Positions 50,800-59,197 of a stretch of DNA of 64,000 bases are shown piece by piece. The notes under the pieces are model-generated. The model was not told the DNA's origin. It searched no databases and saw only the letters and a program-made list of their open reading frames with translations. The number at the start of each line of letters is the position of its first letter. Position 1 is the stretch's first letter. The DNA lies in assembly GCA_050948665.1 (NCBI GenBank), contig JBMNEH010000001.1, forward strand, positions 496,001 through 560,000. Direction: 5' to 3'. The translations under genes and the position numbers were made by a program. This DNA is from JBMNEH01 sp050948665. Lineage in GTDB: Bacteria > Bacillota > Clostridia > Christensenellales > UMGS416.

Positions 50800-51524
50800 T
50801 GTATTTCCTCCCTTGTCAGTACGGGGCCGTCCTTGCATATGCGCTTGCTGCCGGTAAGCGTCTCGCAGGAGCAGCCCATGCAGGCGCCGAAGCCGCAGGC
50901 CATACGCGCCTCAAAGGAATACTGCCCGGGGACGGAAGTTACCTGCCACAGGGCTTTGAGCATGGGCTCGGGACCGCAGGCACAGAGAGAATCAAAGTCC
51001 AGCCCCCGCAATCCATCGGTCACAAGACCCTTTATCCCGAGACTGCCGTCCGCCGTAGTCAGCACCGTCCGTAGGCCAAGGGTCGAGAAAGATTCCGCCA
51101 GGAAGACCTCCCGGGCGGTGTTGAAGCCCAGCAGTATCGTCGGAGGCTTTCCAGCCTTCAGCAGCGCTTTTGCCAGCCCGTACAGCGGCGGCGCACCCAC
51201 ACCGCCCCCCGCAAGGAGGGGCTTTTCGCCGCAGGCTTCAAGAGAAAAGCCGTTCCCCAGCCCGGTAAGCAGATCCAGTTTCTCACCGGACGACAGCGCC
51301 GCCATGGCTTTTGTGCCCTGTCCCACAATTTTATATATGAGGGTCATCCCCTTTTCGTCCCAGTCGCAGACCGACAAGGGGCGGCGGAGATAGAAGCCGG
51401 GAAGGGCCGCGTTGACGAACTGGCCGGGCCGGGTCAGCGCGGAGGTGTCGCCGGACAGTTCCATACGGTAGACCGTATCGGTCAGGGGGCGGTTTGCGGT
51501 AATTGTATAGATTCCCTGTTTCAT
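50787..51524 (-). CDS. pyrK: dihydroorotate dehydrogenase electron-transfer subunit
   Basis: 245 residues. An FAD-binding barrel (LRRPLSVCDW), an NAD-binding domain (LLAGGGVGAPPLYGLAKALL) and a C-terminal 2Fe-2S motif CGFGACMGCSC with a fourth Cys in KRICKDGPV match the PyrK family. It passes electrons from PyrD FMN through Fe-S and FAD to NAD+. GGGGAGG precedes the ATG at 51524; the start overlaps the carB stop and the end overlaps the pyrD start. Confidence 0.95.
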   Translation of the reverse strand: MKQGIYTITANRPLTDTVYRMELSGDTSALTRPGQFVNAALPGFYLRRPLSVCDWDEKGMTLIYKIVGQGTKAMAALSSGEKLDLLTGLGNGFSLEACGEKPLLAGGGVGAPPLYGLAKALLKAGKPPTILLGFNTAREVFLAESFSTLGLRTVLTTADGSLGIKGLVTDGLRGLDFDSLCACGPEPMLKALWQVTSVPGQYSFEARMACGFGACMGCSCETLTGSKRICKDGPVLTREEIQWQT

Positions 51525-54500
51525 ACATCCTCCCCGTCAATGGGGGAGATCCCCAGCGTGATCTCCTCCAGTACATCCAGCAGCACCCGGACGGTGTCCA
51601 GGGCAGTGAACATGGTCACATTATTTTCTGCCGCGCAGCGTCGGATCTGTGCGCCGTCGCTTTCCTGGCTGATTTGGTTGATATCCCGGGTGCTGATGAC
51701 ATAGCTGACATATCCCTTCCGGATGGAATCCAGTATTTCCTCGCTGCCCTCACTGAGCTTGGCCCGTACCCGTGTGCGGATACCGTGGGATTTCAGGAAC
51801 TCCGCTGTACCCCGGGTGGCTTCGATATTGAAGCCCAGCCGGTAGAACCGGCGGATCAGGGGCAGCGCTTCTTCCTTGTCCCGGTCGGCAATGGTGACGA
51901 GGATCGTGCCGTAGTTAGACATGGTGATGCCGGAGGACTGAAGGGCTTTATATACGGCCCGGGTCAGGGAGGCGTCGTAGCCGATGGCCTCCCCTGTGGA
52001 CTTCATTTCCGGGGAAAGATAGGCGTCCATTCCTTTCAGTTTGGAGAAGGAGAAAGCCGGCGCCTTGACATACCACCATTTCCGTGGGACCGGGTCGAGG
52101 CGGGTGATGCCTTGCTCCCTGAGAGAGACTCCCAGCATTACCCGGGTGGCGATATCCGCCATGGGGACACCGGTGGCCTTGGACAGAAAGGGTACCGTAC
52201 GGGAAGAGCGGGGGTTCACCTCGATGATATAGACATTCTCCTGCCTGTCCACAATAAACTGGATATTGTACAGCCCTCGTATACCGATGCCCAACCCCAG
52301 ACGCCGGGTATAGTCCAGTATAGCGGCAAGGACTTTCTCGCTTGTGCTGAATGTGGGAAAAACCGAAATACTGTCGCCAGAGTGCACGCCGGTCCGCTCC
52401 ACATGCTCCATGATGCCGGGGACCATGACCTGCTCCCCGTCGCAAATGGCATCGGTCTCCAGCTCCCGGCCTTCGATATACTTGTCCACCAATACCGGCT
52501 GATCCTCGGAAATATCCACCGCCAGCCCGAGGTAGCGGCGCAGCTCCGCTTCATTGCCCACGATTTGCATGGCGCGGCCGCCGAGGACATAGCTGGGGCG
52601 CACCAGTACCGGGTAGCCGATCTCCGAAGCGACCTTTACGCCCTCTTCCAGCGCCGTGACCGCTCTGCCCGGAGGCTGGGGGATATCCAGCTCCTCCAGT
52701 ATCTTCTCGAAGGAATCCCGGTTTTCCGCCCGGCGTATGGCTTCCGGCCCGGTACCCAGCAGGGGCACTCCCAGCCGGCTCAGAGGTTCCGCCAGGTTGA
52801 TGGCGGTCTGACCGCCCAGGGTGACGATGACGCCCCAGGGCTTCTCCAGGGTCAGAACATTCATGACGTCCTCCACCGTCAGCGGTTCGAAGTACAGCTT
52901 ATCGCTGGTGGTATAGTCAGTGGAAACGGTTTCCGGGTTGTTATTGATGATGATGGACTCGTATCCCGCCTCCCGGATGGTCCATACCGCGTGCACGGTG
53001 GAGTAATCGAACTCCACGCCCTGGCCGATGCGTATGGGACCGGAGCCCAGCACCACGACCTTCTCCCTGTCGCCCCCGGGGTCAGACTCGTTTTCATCCT
53101 CGTAGGTAGAGTAGTAGCAGGGTACATCGGCGGGAAACTGGCCGGCGCAGGTGTCGATCCGCTTGTATACCGGCATCAGTCCCTCCCGCCTGCGCAGAAG
53201 GAATACTTCTTCCTGGGAGAGGTCCCAGCATTTTCCGATATACCTGTCGGAGATGCCCAGCCGCTTGGCTTCCGCCAGCACCCCCATATCACCGGAGGAT
53301 TCCATGAGTATCGATTCAAAGGCTACGATATGCCGCAATGTATCCAGAAAAAGGGGGTCGATGCGGGTCACGGCATGCAGCACCTCCGGAGCCGTGCCCA
53401 TGCGCAGCAGCTGACCCAGGGCGGCTATGCGGTCGTCCCGCCCCACCTTGACATATTCCAGCAGATCCTCCCCGGACATGGCGGAGAATTTCTTTGCTTC
53501 GGGGTGCCACATTCCGGTTTCCAGCGACCGCAGCGCCTTCATAAGCCCTTCCTCAAGGGTCCGGCCGATAGCCATGACTTCGCCAGTGGCCTTCATCTGC
53601 GTGGAGAGGGCGTTGGAGGCCATCGGCAGCTTGTCAAAGGGGAAGCGTGAAATCTTCAGCACCACATAATCCAGCGCCGGCTCGAAGGCGGCAGAGGCGG
53701 CGCCCAGCCTGATTTCCTCCAGTGTCATGCCAACCGCCACCTTGGCGGTGACCCAGGCAATGGGATAGCCGGTGGCTTTGCTGGCCAGGGCGGAGGAGCG
53801 GGAGACCCTGGGATTCACCTCGATCACGGCATAGCGGAAGGAATCGGGATGCAGGGCAAACTGGACATTGCAGCCTCCCTCGATACCCAACGCATGGATG
53901 ATACGCAGAGCGGAATCCCGGAGCATGGTGTATTCCTTTTTCGCCAGCGTCTGGGCGGGAGCCACCACGATCGAATCCCCGGTATGGATGCCGACCGGGT
54001 CGATATTCTCCATGGAGCAGACCGCGATGGCGGTGCCGTTCCTGTCCCGCATCACCTCAAATTCGATTTCCTTATAGCCCTTTATGGACTTTTCCACCAG
54101 GACCTGCCCCACCGGGGAGAGCTTCAGGCCGTGATCCAACAGGGGGAGGAGCTCAGTCTCATCATTGGCAAAGCCGCCGCCGGTGCCGCCGAGGGTAAAC
54201 GCCGGACGGCAGATCACCGGGAAGCCGATTTCCCGGGCTGCCGCCAGCCCCTCCTCCGGTGTCCCGGCAATCCGGGAAGGCACGACCGGCTCGCCTATGC
54301 GCTCACACAGCTCCTTGAACAGCTCGCGATCCTCGGCTGTTTCAATGCTTTCAAAAGGGGTGCCCAGCATCTCTACCCGGCACTCCTCCAGTACGCCCTT
54401 TTTTGCCAGCTGCATCGCCAGGTTCAGGCCGGTCTGGCCTCCCAGCCCGGGAAGAACCGCGTCCGGACGCTCATAGCGGATGATTTTCGCGATGTATTCC

Positions 54501-54712
54501 AGGGTAAGAGGCTCCATATACACCTTGTCCGCCATATGGGTGTCCGTCATGATGGTGGCGGGGTTGGAGTTGGCCAAAAGCACCTCATACCCCTCTTCGC
54601 GCAGCGCAATGCAGGCCTGTGTTCCGGCATAGTCGAATTCCGCCGCCTGTCCGATGACAATGGGTCCGGAGCCGATGACCAGTATCTTATGGATATCCGT
54701 ACGTTTTGCCAA
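51521..54712 (-). CDS. carB: carbamoyl-phosphate synthase large chain
   Basis: 1063 residues, full length. Two ATP-grasp halves (first with KRTDIHKILVIGSGPIVIGQ and GGTGGGFANDE; second with VVVLGSGPIRIGQGVEFDYS and VLVRPSYVLGGRAMQIV) are followed by an allosteric C-terminal domain. It makes carbamoyl phosphate from ammonia, bicarbonate and two ATP. It starts at a TTG (54712), with GGAGGG upstream, one base after carA. No deviation was noticed in the synthetase motifs, in contrast to the partner CarA. Confidence 0.95.
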   Translation of the reverse strand: MAKRTDIHKILVIGSGPIVIGQAAEFDYAGTQACIALREEGYEVLLANSNPATIMTDTHMADKVYMEPLTLEYIAKIIRYERPDAVLPGLGGQTGLNLAMQLAKKGVLEECRVEMLGTPFESIETAEDRELFKELCERIGEPVVPSRIAGTPEEGLAAAREIGFPVICRPAFTLGGTGGGFANDETELLPLLDHGLKLSPVGQVLVEKSIKGYKEIEFEVMRDRNGTAIAVCSMENIDPVGIHTGDSIVVAPAQTLAKKEYTMLRDSALRIIHALGIEGGCNVQFALHPDSFRYAVIEVNPRVSRSSALASKATGYPIAWVTAKVAVGMTLEEIRLGAASAAFEPALDYVVLKISRFPFDKLPMASNALSTQMKATGEVMAIGRTLEEGLMKALRSLETGMWHPEAKKFSAMSGEDLLEYVKVGRDDRIAALGQLLRMGTAPEVLHAVTRIDPLFLDTLRHIVAFESILMESSGDMGVLAEAKRLGISDRYIGKCWDLSQEEVFLLRRREGLMPVYKRIDTCAGQFPADVPCYYSTYEDENESDPGGDREKVVVLGSGPIRIGQGVEFDYSTVHAVWTIREAGYESIIINNNPETVSTDYTTSDKLYFEPLTVEDVMNVLTLEKPWGVIVTLGGQTAINLAEPLSRLGVPLLGTGPEAIRRAENRDSFEKILEELDIPQPPGRAVTALEEGVKVASEIGYPVLVRPSYVLGGRAMQIVGNEAELRRYLGLAVDISEDQPVLVDKYIEGRELETDAICDGEQVMVPGIMEHVERTGVHSGDSISVFPTFSTSEKVLAAILDYTRRLGLGIGIRGLYNIQFIVDRQENVYIIEVNPRSSRTVPFLSKATGVPMADIATRVMLGVSLREQGITRLDPVPRKWWYVKAPAFSFSKLKGMDAYLSPEMKSTGEAIGYDASLTRAVYKALQSSGITMSNYGTILVTIADRDKEEALPLIRRFYRLGFNIEATRGTAEFLKSHGIRTRVRAKLSEGSEEILDSIRKGYVSYVISTRDINQISQESDGAQIRRCAAENNVTMFTALDTVRVLLDVLEEITLGISPIDGEDV

Positions 54713-54713
54713 C

Positions 54714-55739
54714 CTATCGTCCCTCCGTTTCCCGCATGAACCGCTGTAATACCCCGGGCACTTCCTCGCCCCGGAACTGGACGCCGAAAGAACCGTTGCC
54801 GAAGTCTACCGCCTCCGGGGAGCCGTCCGAAAGGTCCCGGGCGGTGACGCGGAGCCCGCCGGAATTCGTCAGGGTATAACGGTGGTGCTGGGCGGCGGTG
54901 AAGACCTTTCCTTCCGCGGTTTTCACCGGCCTGACCCCGAAATGCCCGGCAGGCAGCGCCTCGACCCGACCGCTTTTTGCCAGACCCAGTACCTGACAGC
55001 CCAGGCCGATGCCCAGCACCGGCAGCCGCTTCAGCAGCGCATCCGCCGTCCGTATGGGCGCGGTCAGCTCCCGGGGATCACCGGGGCCGTCGGAGAAGAC
55101 CACCCCCTGGGGCAGCAGCCCCAGTATCGTTTCCACAGGTGTGTTCCAGGGAACGACGGTCACATTGCATCCCGCCTGGTTCAACGCCCGTATCAGGCTC
55201 ATGCGGACGCCCAGATCGACCACGGTGATCCGCCGGGTATGGTCGGCGGTGCGGGCGTACCAGCGTTTGGCGCAGGAGACCCCGGCCACCGGGGAGGCGG
55301 GAAGGCGGCTTTCCGCCAGCAGCGCTCCGGCCTTCTCCGGGGGCATGTCCTCTGTCAGAAGCGCCTTCATGCTGCCCTTTCTCCAAAGCTTCAATGAGAT
55401 CTCCCGGGTGTCTACCCCCTCGATCCCCGGCACGCCGGCGTCCTCCAGCCATTCGGAGACCGATTGTATGGAACGGAAGTTGCTGGGATCCCGGCAGACC
55501 TGCCTTGTCACCACCGCCGAAGCCTGTACCCGGGTGGATTCGTTGTCCTCCGCGGTGACGCCGTAGTTGCCCAGCAGGGGATAGGTGAACAGTATCCCCT
55601 GTCCGTATACCGCCGGGTCGGTGAGAAGCTCCTGGTAGCCCACCGCTCCCGCGTCCGGGGTCAAACGGAATACCGCAGGCCGACGGCTGCCGAAGTTCCT
55701 TCCTCTGTAGAAGGAACCGTCCTCCAGCGCCAGGATCAT
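54714..55739 (-). CDS. carA: carbamoyl-phosphate synthase small chain with disabled glutaminase site
   Basis: 341 residues from the ATG at 55739, overlapping the pyrC TGA (ATGA). The CarA N-terminal domain (EDGSFYRGRNFG, GYQELLTDPAVYGQG, TYPLLGNYGV, GIEGVDTREISLKLW) and the amidotransferase fold (SDGPGDP) are clear. The nucleophile motif, normally GICLGHQ, reads GIGLGCQ: Gly245 replaces Cys. The usual QNHGF is QHHRY (284-288), and QGHPEA is QFRGEE (321-326), so the catalytic His is Arg. The N-terminal Ser of the glutamine pocket is also missing. It can probably still bind CarB but not hydrolyse glutamine. Confidence 0.92.
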   Translation of the reverse strand: MILALEDGSFYRGRNFGSRRPAVFRLTPDAGAVGYQELLTDPAVYGQGILFTYPLLGNYGVTAEDNESTRVQASAVVTRQVCRDPSNFRSIQSVSEWLEDAGVPGIEGVDTREISLKLWRKGSMKALLTEDMPPEKAGALLAESRLPASPVAGVSCAKRWYARTADHTRRITVVDLGVRMSLIRALNQAGCNVTVVPWNTPVETILGLLPQGVVFSDGPGDPRELTAPIRTADALLKRLPVLGIGLGCQVLGLAKSGRVEALPAGHFGVRPVKTAEGKVFTAAQHHRYTLTNSGGLRVTARDLSDGSPEAVDFGNGSFGVQFRGEEVPGVLQRFMRETEGR

Positions 55740-57004
55740 GTCTTTTTCCAAACCGTTTCCCCCTTCCACACCGTTCTGTGATTTTCCGCCGTCACCCGCT
55801 GCCCCGCGAAGGGGGTGGACCTCCCCATGGAGCGGAAGTCATCAGGATCGATCCTTGCGGCGGCATCCAGCCGCCATACCGAGAAATCCGCCGGCATCCC
55901 CGGCTCCAGCCGCCCTCCCCGGAGACCGAGTATCTCCATCGGGCGGGCGGTCAGCGCATCCATGATCCGGGAAAGAGATACCCTGCCGGTTTGCACCAGC
56001 CTCGTATACAGCATGGGGAAGGCTGTTTCCAGCCCGACGATCCCCATGGCGGAACCGGCAAGCCCCCGGCTTTTCTCTTGATGGCTGTGGGGAGCGTGAT
56101 CGGTGGCGATACAGTCGATAACTCCCTCTGCCAACGCCTCCACCAGCGCTTCCCGGTCTTCCGGCGTTCGAAGCGGCGGATTCATCTTCCAGCGCCCGTC
56201 CTCCTCCAGCATGGTATCGTCCAGAAGGAGGTAGTGGGGAGCGGTTTCGCAGGTCACCGGCAGTCCCGCAGCCTTGGCTTTGCGTATCAGCGCCGCGGAT
56301 TCCAGGCAGGAGATATGGCAGACATGGTACCGGCAGCCGGTTTCCCCTACCAGGCTCAGGTCCCGCGCGATGGGTCCCCATTCGCTTTCGGCGCAGATGC
56401 CCCTGTGCCCGCGGGCGGCGGCATAAGCGCCGTCGTGAATATATCCCCCACGGAGAAGGGATTCATCCTCACAGTGGGCGGCGATGAATTTCCCCAGCTT
56501 TTTCACCCGCAGCATGAGCTCCCGCATCAGCGATTCCGACTGTATGCCGTTGCCGTCATCGGAGTAACCGCAGACATAGGGCGCCAAACCTTCCAAATCA
56601 GCCGGGACCTGCCCCGCCCGCCCCATTGTCAGCGCGCCGTAGGGCTGTATCTCCACCCGTCCGTCCCTGCGTATGGCGGAGAGCTCCGGTTCCAGCGTCT
56701 TCCGGCTGTCGGGTGCCGACTGCAGGTTGGGCATGGCGCATACCCGGGTATACCCTCCCCGGGCGGCCGCCAGGGAGCCGGTGCGGATGGTTTCCTTATA
56801 TAAAAAACCCGGCTCACGAAGATGTACATGTAAATCCGTGAAACCGGGAAATACGAAGAATCCCCCTAAGTTAAATACCTGATCCGGAGAATCCGGGAAT
56901 ACATCCGCCTCTACTTTGAATATCAAACCGTCCTCAATAAGGAAATCCGAAAGGTGGAATTCTCCGTCCCGGAAAATCCTGCCTTTTTTGTATAGCTGCC
57001 GCAT
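55736..57004 (-). CDS. pyrC: dihydroorotase
   Basis: 422 residues, the class I (Gram-positive) type. It closes N-carbamoylaspartate to dihydroorotate. The metal site DLHVHLREPGF, Asp/His in AAHCEDESL, CHISCLESAALI, CETAPHYLLL, and the late IATDHAPHSHQEKSR with catalytic Asp are all in place. It is the first gene of the operon pyrC-carA-carB-pyrK-pyrD-pyrF-pyrE-pyrB-pyrI, all with short overlaps. The ribosome binding site (GGGGTGGGG) is weaker than those of its neighbours. Confidence 0.95.
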   Translation of the reverse strand: MRQLYKKGRIFRDGEFHLSDFLIEDGLIFKVEADVFPDSPDQVFNLGGFFVFPGFTDLHVHLREPGFLYKETIRTGSLAAARGGYTRVCAMPNLQSAPDSRKTLEPELSAIRRDGRVEIQPYGALTMGRAGQVPADLEGLAPYVCGYSDDGNGIQSESLMRELMLRVKKLGKFIAAHCEDESLLRGGYIHDGAYAAARGHRGICAESEWGPIARDLSLVGETGCRYHVCHISCLESAALIRKAKAAGLPVTCETAPHYLLLDDTMLEEDGRWKMNPPLRTPEDREALVEALAEGVIDCIATDHAPHSHQEKSRGLAGSAMGIVGLETAFPMLYTRLVQTGRVSLSRIMDALTARPMEILGLRGGRLEPGMPADFSVWRLDAAARIDPDDFRSMGRSTPFAGQRVTAENHRTVWKGETVWKKT

Positions 57005-57042
57005 TTCCCCACCCCGCTCATTGCGTATGTACCCAGTCGAGC

Positions 57043-57071
57043 ATTATAGCACACCTCCCTAAGCATGGCAA
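57043..57071 (-). promoter_or_regulatory. promoter of the pyr operon
   Basis: Minus strand -35 TTGCCA (57066-57071), 17-base spacer, -10 TATAAT (57043-57048). The leader to pyrC is about 32 bases, too short for a PyrR-type attenuator. It lies 75-105 bases after the end of the preceding gene set. Confidence 0.78.
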
Positions 57072-57146
57072 GCGGCTCACGGCGGTTTCCCGCAACCCTC
57101 TCTCCCGCCGCGTATGGGGGAAGGACGGCGCGGGCGCTCCTGCGGG

Positions 57147-58340
57147 CTACGGAAGGCGGCCCCAGGGACCCAGCAGCAGCACTGTATCTCCACCCGCTTT
57201 CAGCGGCTTTTTCTTGGACCAGAGAAGATCTCCCCCGCCCTTTTCCCCGGAGACTGTAAGGGAGCTGCCGGCAGTCAGGCGGGTACCTTCCGGAAATACG
57301 AAAAGGCTTCCCTTTTCCCGGGAGAGGAGCATCCAGCCGGATAGGTCGGCATCGCCGGCCGCGGTAACGGTCACCGTTTGACCGCCCGCATCCGTATACA
57401 GCGTAACGGGGAGGACGGCGGCGGGGGGGATGGGGGGATCGTCTATGGAAATATCCGATCCCCTTTGGGTCAGCCGCCAGCCGCACTCGGCATCCTGGGT
57501 CAGATACACCTCCGCCGGGGACAGCAGGGCGATGACACGGGGATTGGCGGAGTTGGTATCCTCGGCGGTGTTGGTAGAGATTACCGCCAGTCGGGGCGAT
57601 ACGGCGGCGGCAAAGGCGGGGGAGGTGGCATCGGGATTCCCGTGGTTCCCCACCTTCAGCACATCCGCGGCAAGGTCGATACCCGCGTCCAGCAATGCTT
57701 TCTCCCCGGCAAATTGCATATCTCCGGTGAACAGCCACCGCGTTCCCTCCCAGTTTAGGCCTAGGACAAGAGAATTGTCGTTATCGTCATCGACATTGGT
57801 GACAAGAGGACCCAGCACATCCAGCGCCGTATCCCCAAAGGGCAGGGTTTCCCCCGCCTGCAGGAGGGTGACCGGCAGTCCGCAGTCCCGGGCCGCTTTC
57901 TGGCAGCGTAGAACCCCGTTCTTATTTGTTTCACCCAAGGCGGAGCAGTAGATCTGCCCTATGGGCAGATTCTCCGCCAGTATTTCCAGACCGCCGATGT
58001 GATCCTTGTGGCTGTGGGTCAGTATGACAGCGTCCAGGGCGGTCACGCCCAGCGCCCGCAAATTCCCCAGCAGCCGGGGGGCGGCCGCTCTCGTACCGGT
58101 ATCCAGCAACAGGGCGCTGCCTCCCGCCCGGAGCAGCAGGGAATCCGCCCGCCCCACATTGAAGAAAACGACCTCCAGCGCCCCGGCCTCCGCTTCCCTG
58201 GCCACCGGCGCGTCAACCCCGGTTTCCGCCTCTACGGCGGCCGCAGGTGTGATGCCGGAAAGGGTTTCGGCGGGAACCGAGCCTGTTCCCGCGCAGCCGG
58301 CCAGCAGCAGCGCCGCCAGAAGCAGGCATAGGGTCCTCAC
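57147..58340 (-). CDS. lipoprotein with ComEC-type metallo-beta-lactamase domain and lamin-tail domain
   Basis: 397 residues, starting at a GTG (58340) that overlaps the upstream stop (GTGA). A lipoprotein signal ends in LAGC (Cys16). The metallo-beta-lactamase domain resembles that of ComEC: VVFFNVGRADSLLLRAGGSA, LDTG, and the zinc motif HSHKDHIGG (109-117), then FTGDMQ and GNHGN. The last 75 residues (ADLSGWMLLSREKGSLFVFP to LKAGGDTVLLLG) fit a lamin-tail domain. It is exported and anchored. A nuclease or phosphodiesterase role outside the cell is inferred. Confidence 0.85.
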   Translation of the reverse strand: MRTLCLLLAALLLAGCAGTGSVPAETLSGITPAAAVEAETGVDAPVAREAEAGALEVVFFNVGRADSLLLRAGGSALLLDTGTRAAAPRLLGNLRALGVTALDAVILTHSHKDHIGGLEILAENLPIGQIYCSALGETNKNGVLRCQKAARDCGLPVTLLQAGETLPFGDTALDVLGPLVTNVDDDNDNSLVLGLNWEGTRWLFTGDMQFAGEKALLDAGIDLAADVLKVGNHGNPDATSPAFAAAVSPRLAVISTNTAEDTNSANPRVIALLSPAEVYLTQDAECGWRLTQRGSDISIDDPPIPPAAVLPVTLYTDAGGQTVTVTAAGDADLSGWMLLSREKGSLFVFPEGTRLTAGSSLTVSGEKGGGDLLWSKKKPLKAGGDTVLLLGPWGRLP

Positions 58341-59197
58341 GGGATGACCATGCCGTCATGCGTAATGACGGTCTTTACCGGGCAATGGGCATCCATATAC
58401 GCCTGGTACTCGCAGGGCAGGAAGGTATTCCCCTGGTTGATATGGGTCACATAGGTCACCGCATCCCGACGCAGGCCTCTGTTCTCCAACAGGCGGGTGA
58501 CATTTTCTATGTAATGATCGGCATTCAGGTGGGCGTCCTCCCGCTTGGCGGGCCGGCTGCCGTTGGTGCCCTCCATGATCAGCGTGTCGATCCCCTGCCC
58601 CGCCAGGGCGGCCAGCGTCTCTTCCCCGTAGAGGCCGGTATCGCAGGCATACAGCAGCCGGCGCCCCCTGGCGGAGAAGAGATAGTTCACGGCGTACTCG
58701 TCCTCTCCGTTGCCGGCATGGTTTGTTTCCACCGGGAGCACCTGCCATTCCCCCGCGGCAAAGGGGACATAGGGCGTGACCGGGCGGAGGGTGATCCGTC
58801 CCTCGCGGAGCAGATCCGACAGCGCCTGATAGGGCCCCCGCAGATGCCGTGTGGCCTCCATCACGGCGTTTGTCCAGCGGAAAGCGGCTTCCGACAGCAC
58901 GATCTCAAAGGGATGATCAAAAGCGGGAAGCATGGAGATCACCGTAAGATTGGTGAAATCCATGTGATCCGCATGGGAGTGGGTGATGAAGACCCGTCGA
59001 AGCGAAGTCAGCAGCACACCGTAGCTCATACAGGAAAAGAGGCAATCCGGCCCCATATCGATCAAGTTCTCCTCATCCAGCAGGAAGCTGCTCCGCCGCC
59101 TCGGGGGGATTTTTTCTTCCCGCAGCCGGTTGCATACCGCGCAATCGCAAAAGGGACTGGGTACCATTTCCGCCGCGCCTGTTCCTAAGAAAATCAT
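58337..59197 (-). CDS. metallo-beta-lactamase fold hydrolase (PhnP-like)
   Basis: 286 residues from the ATG at 59197, four bases after AAGGAGG; an ATG one codon earlier is too close. It opens with MIFLGTGAAEMVPSPFCDCAVC, the Cys-rich start of the PhnP/RNase Z-like branch, and has the zinc motif ITHSHADHMD, then ETNHAG, YACDTG and a late His in YVTHINQG and TVITHDGM. PhnP is a cyclic phosphodiesterase; this protein may act likewise on phosphoesters. The start overlaps the upstream gene stop and its stop overlaps the lipoprotein GTG. Confidence 0.82.
   Translation of the reverse strand: MIFLGTGAAEMVPSPFCDCAVCNRLREEKIPPRRRSSFLLDEENLIDMGPDCLFSCMSYGVLLTSLRRVFITHSHADHMDFTNLTVISMLPAFDHPFEIVLSEAAFRWTNAVMEATRHLRGPYQALSDLLREGRITLRPVTPYVPFAAGEWQVLPVETNHAGNGEDEYAVNYLFSARGRRLLYACDTGLYGEETLAALAGQGIDTLIMEGTNGSRPAKREDAHLNADHYIENVTRLLENRGLRRDAVTYVTHINQGNTFLPCEYQAYMDAHCPVKTVITHDGMVIP

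Noticed and set aside
51503..53650. 715-codon frame antisense to carB
   Set aside because: Shadow of an intact carB; no promoter or ribosome binding site.
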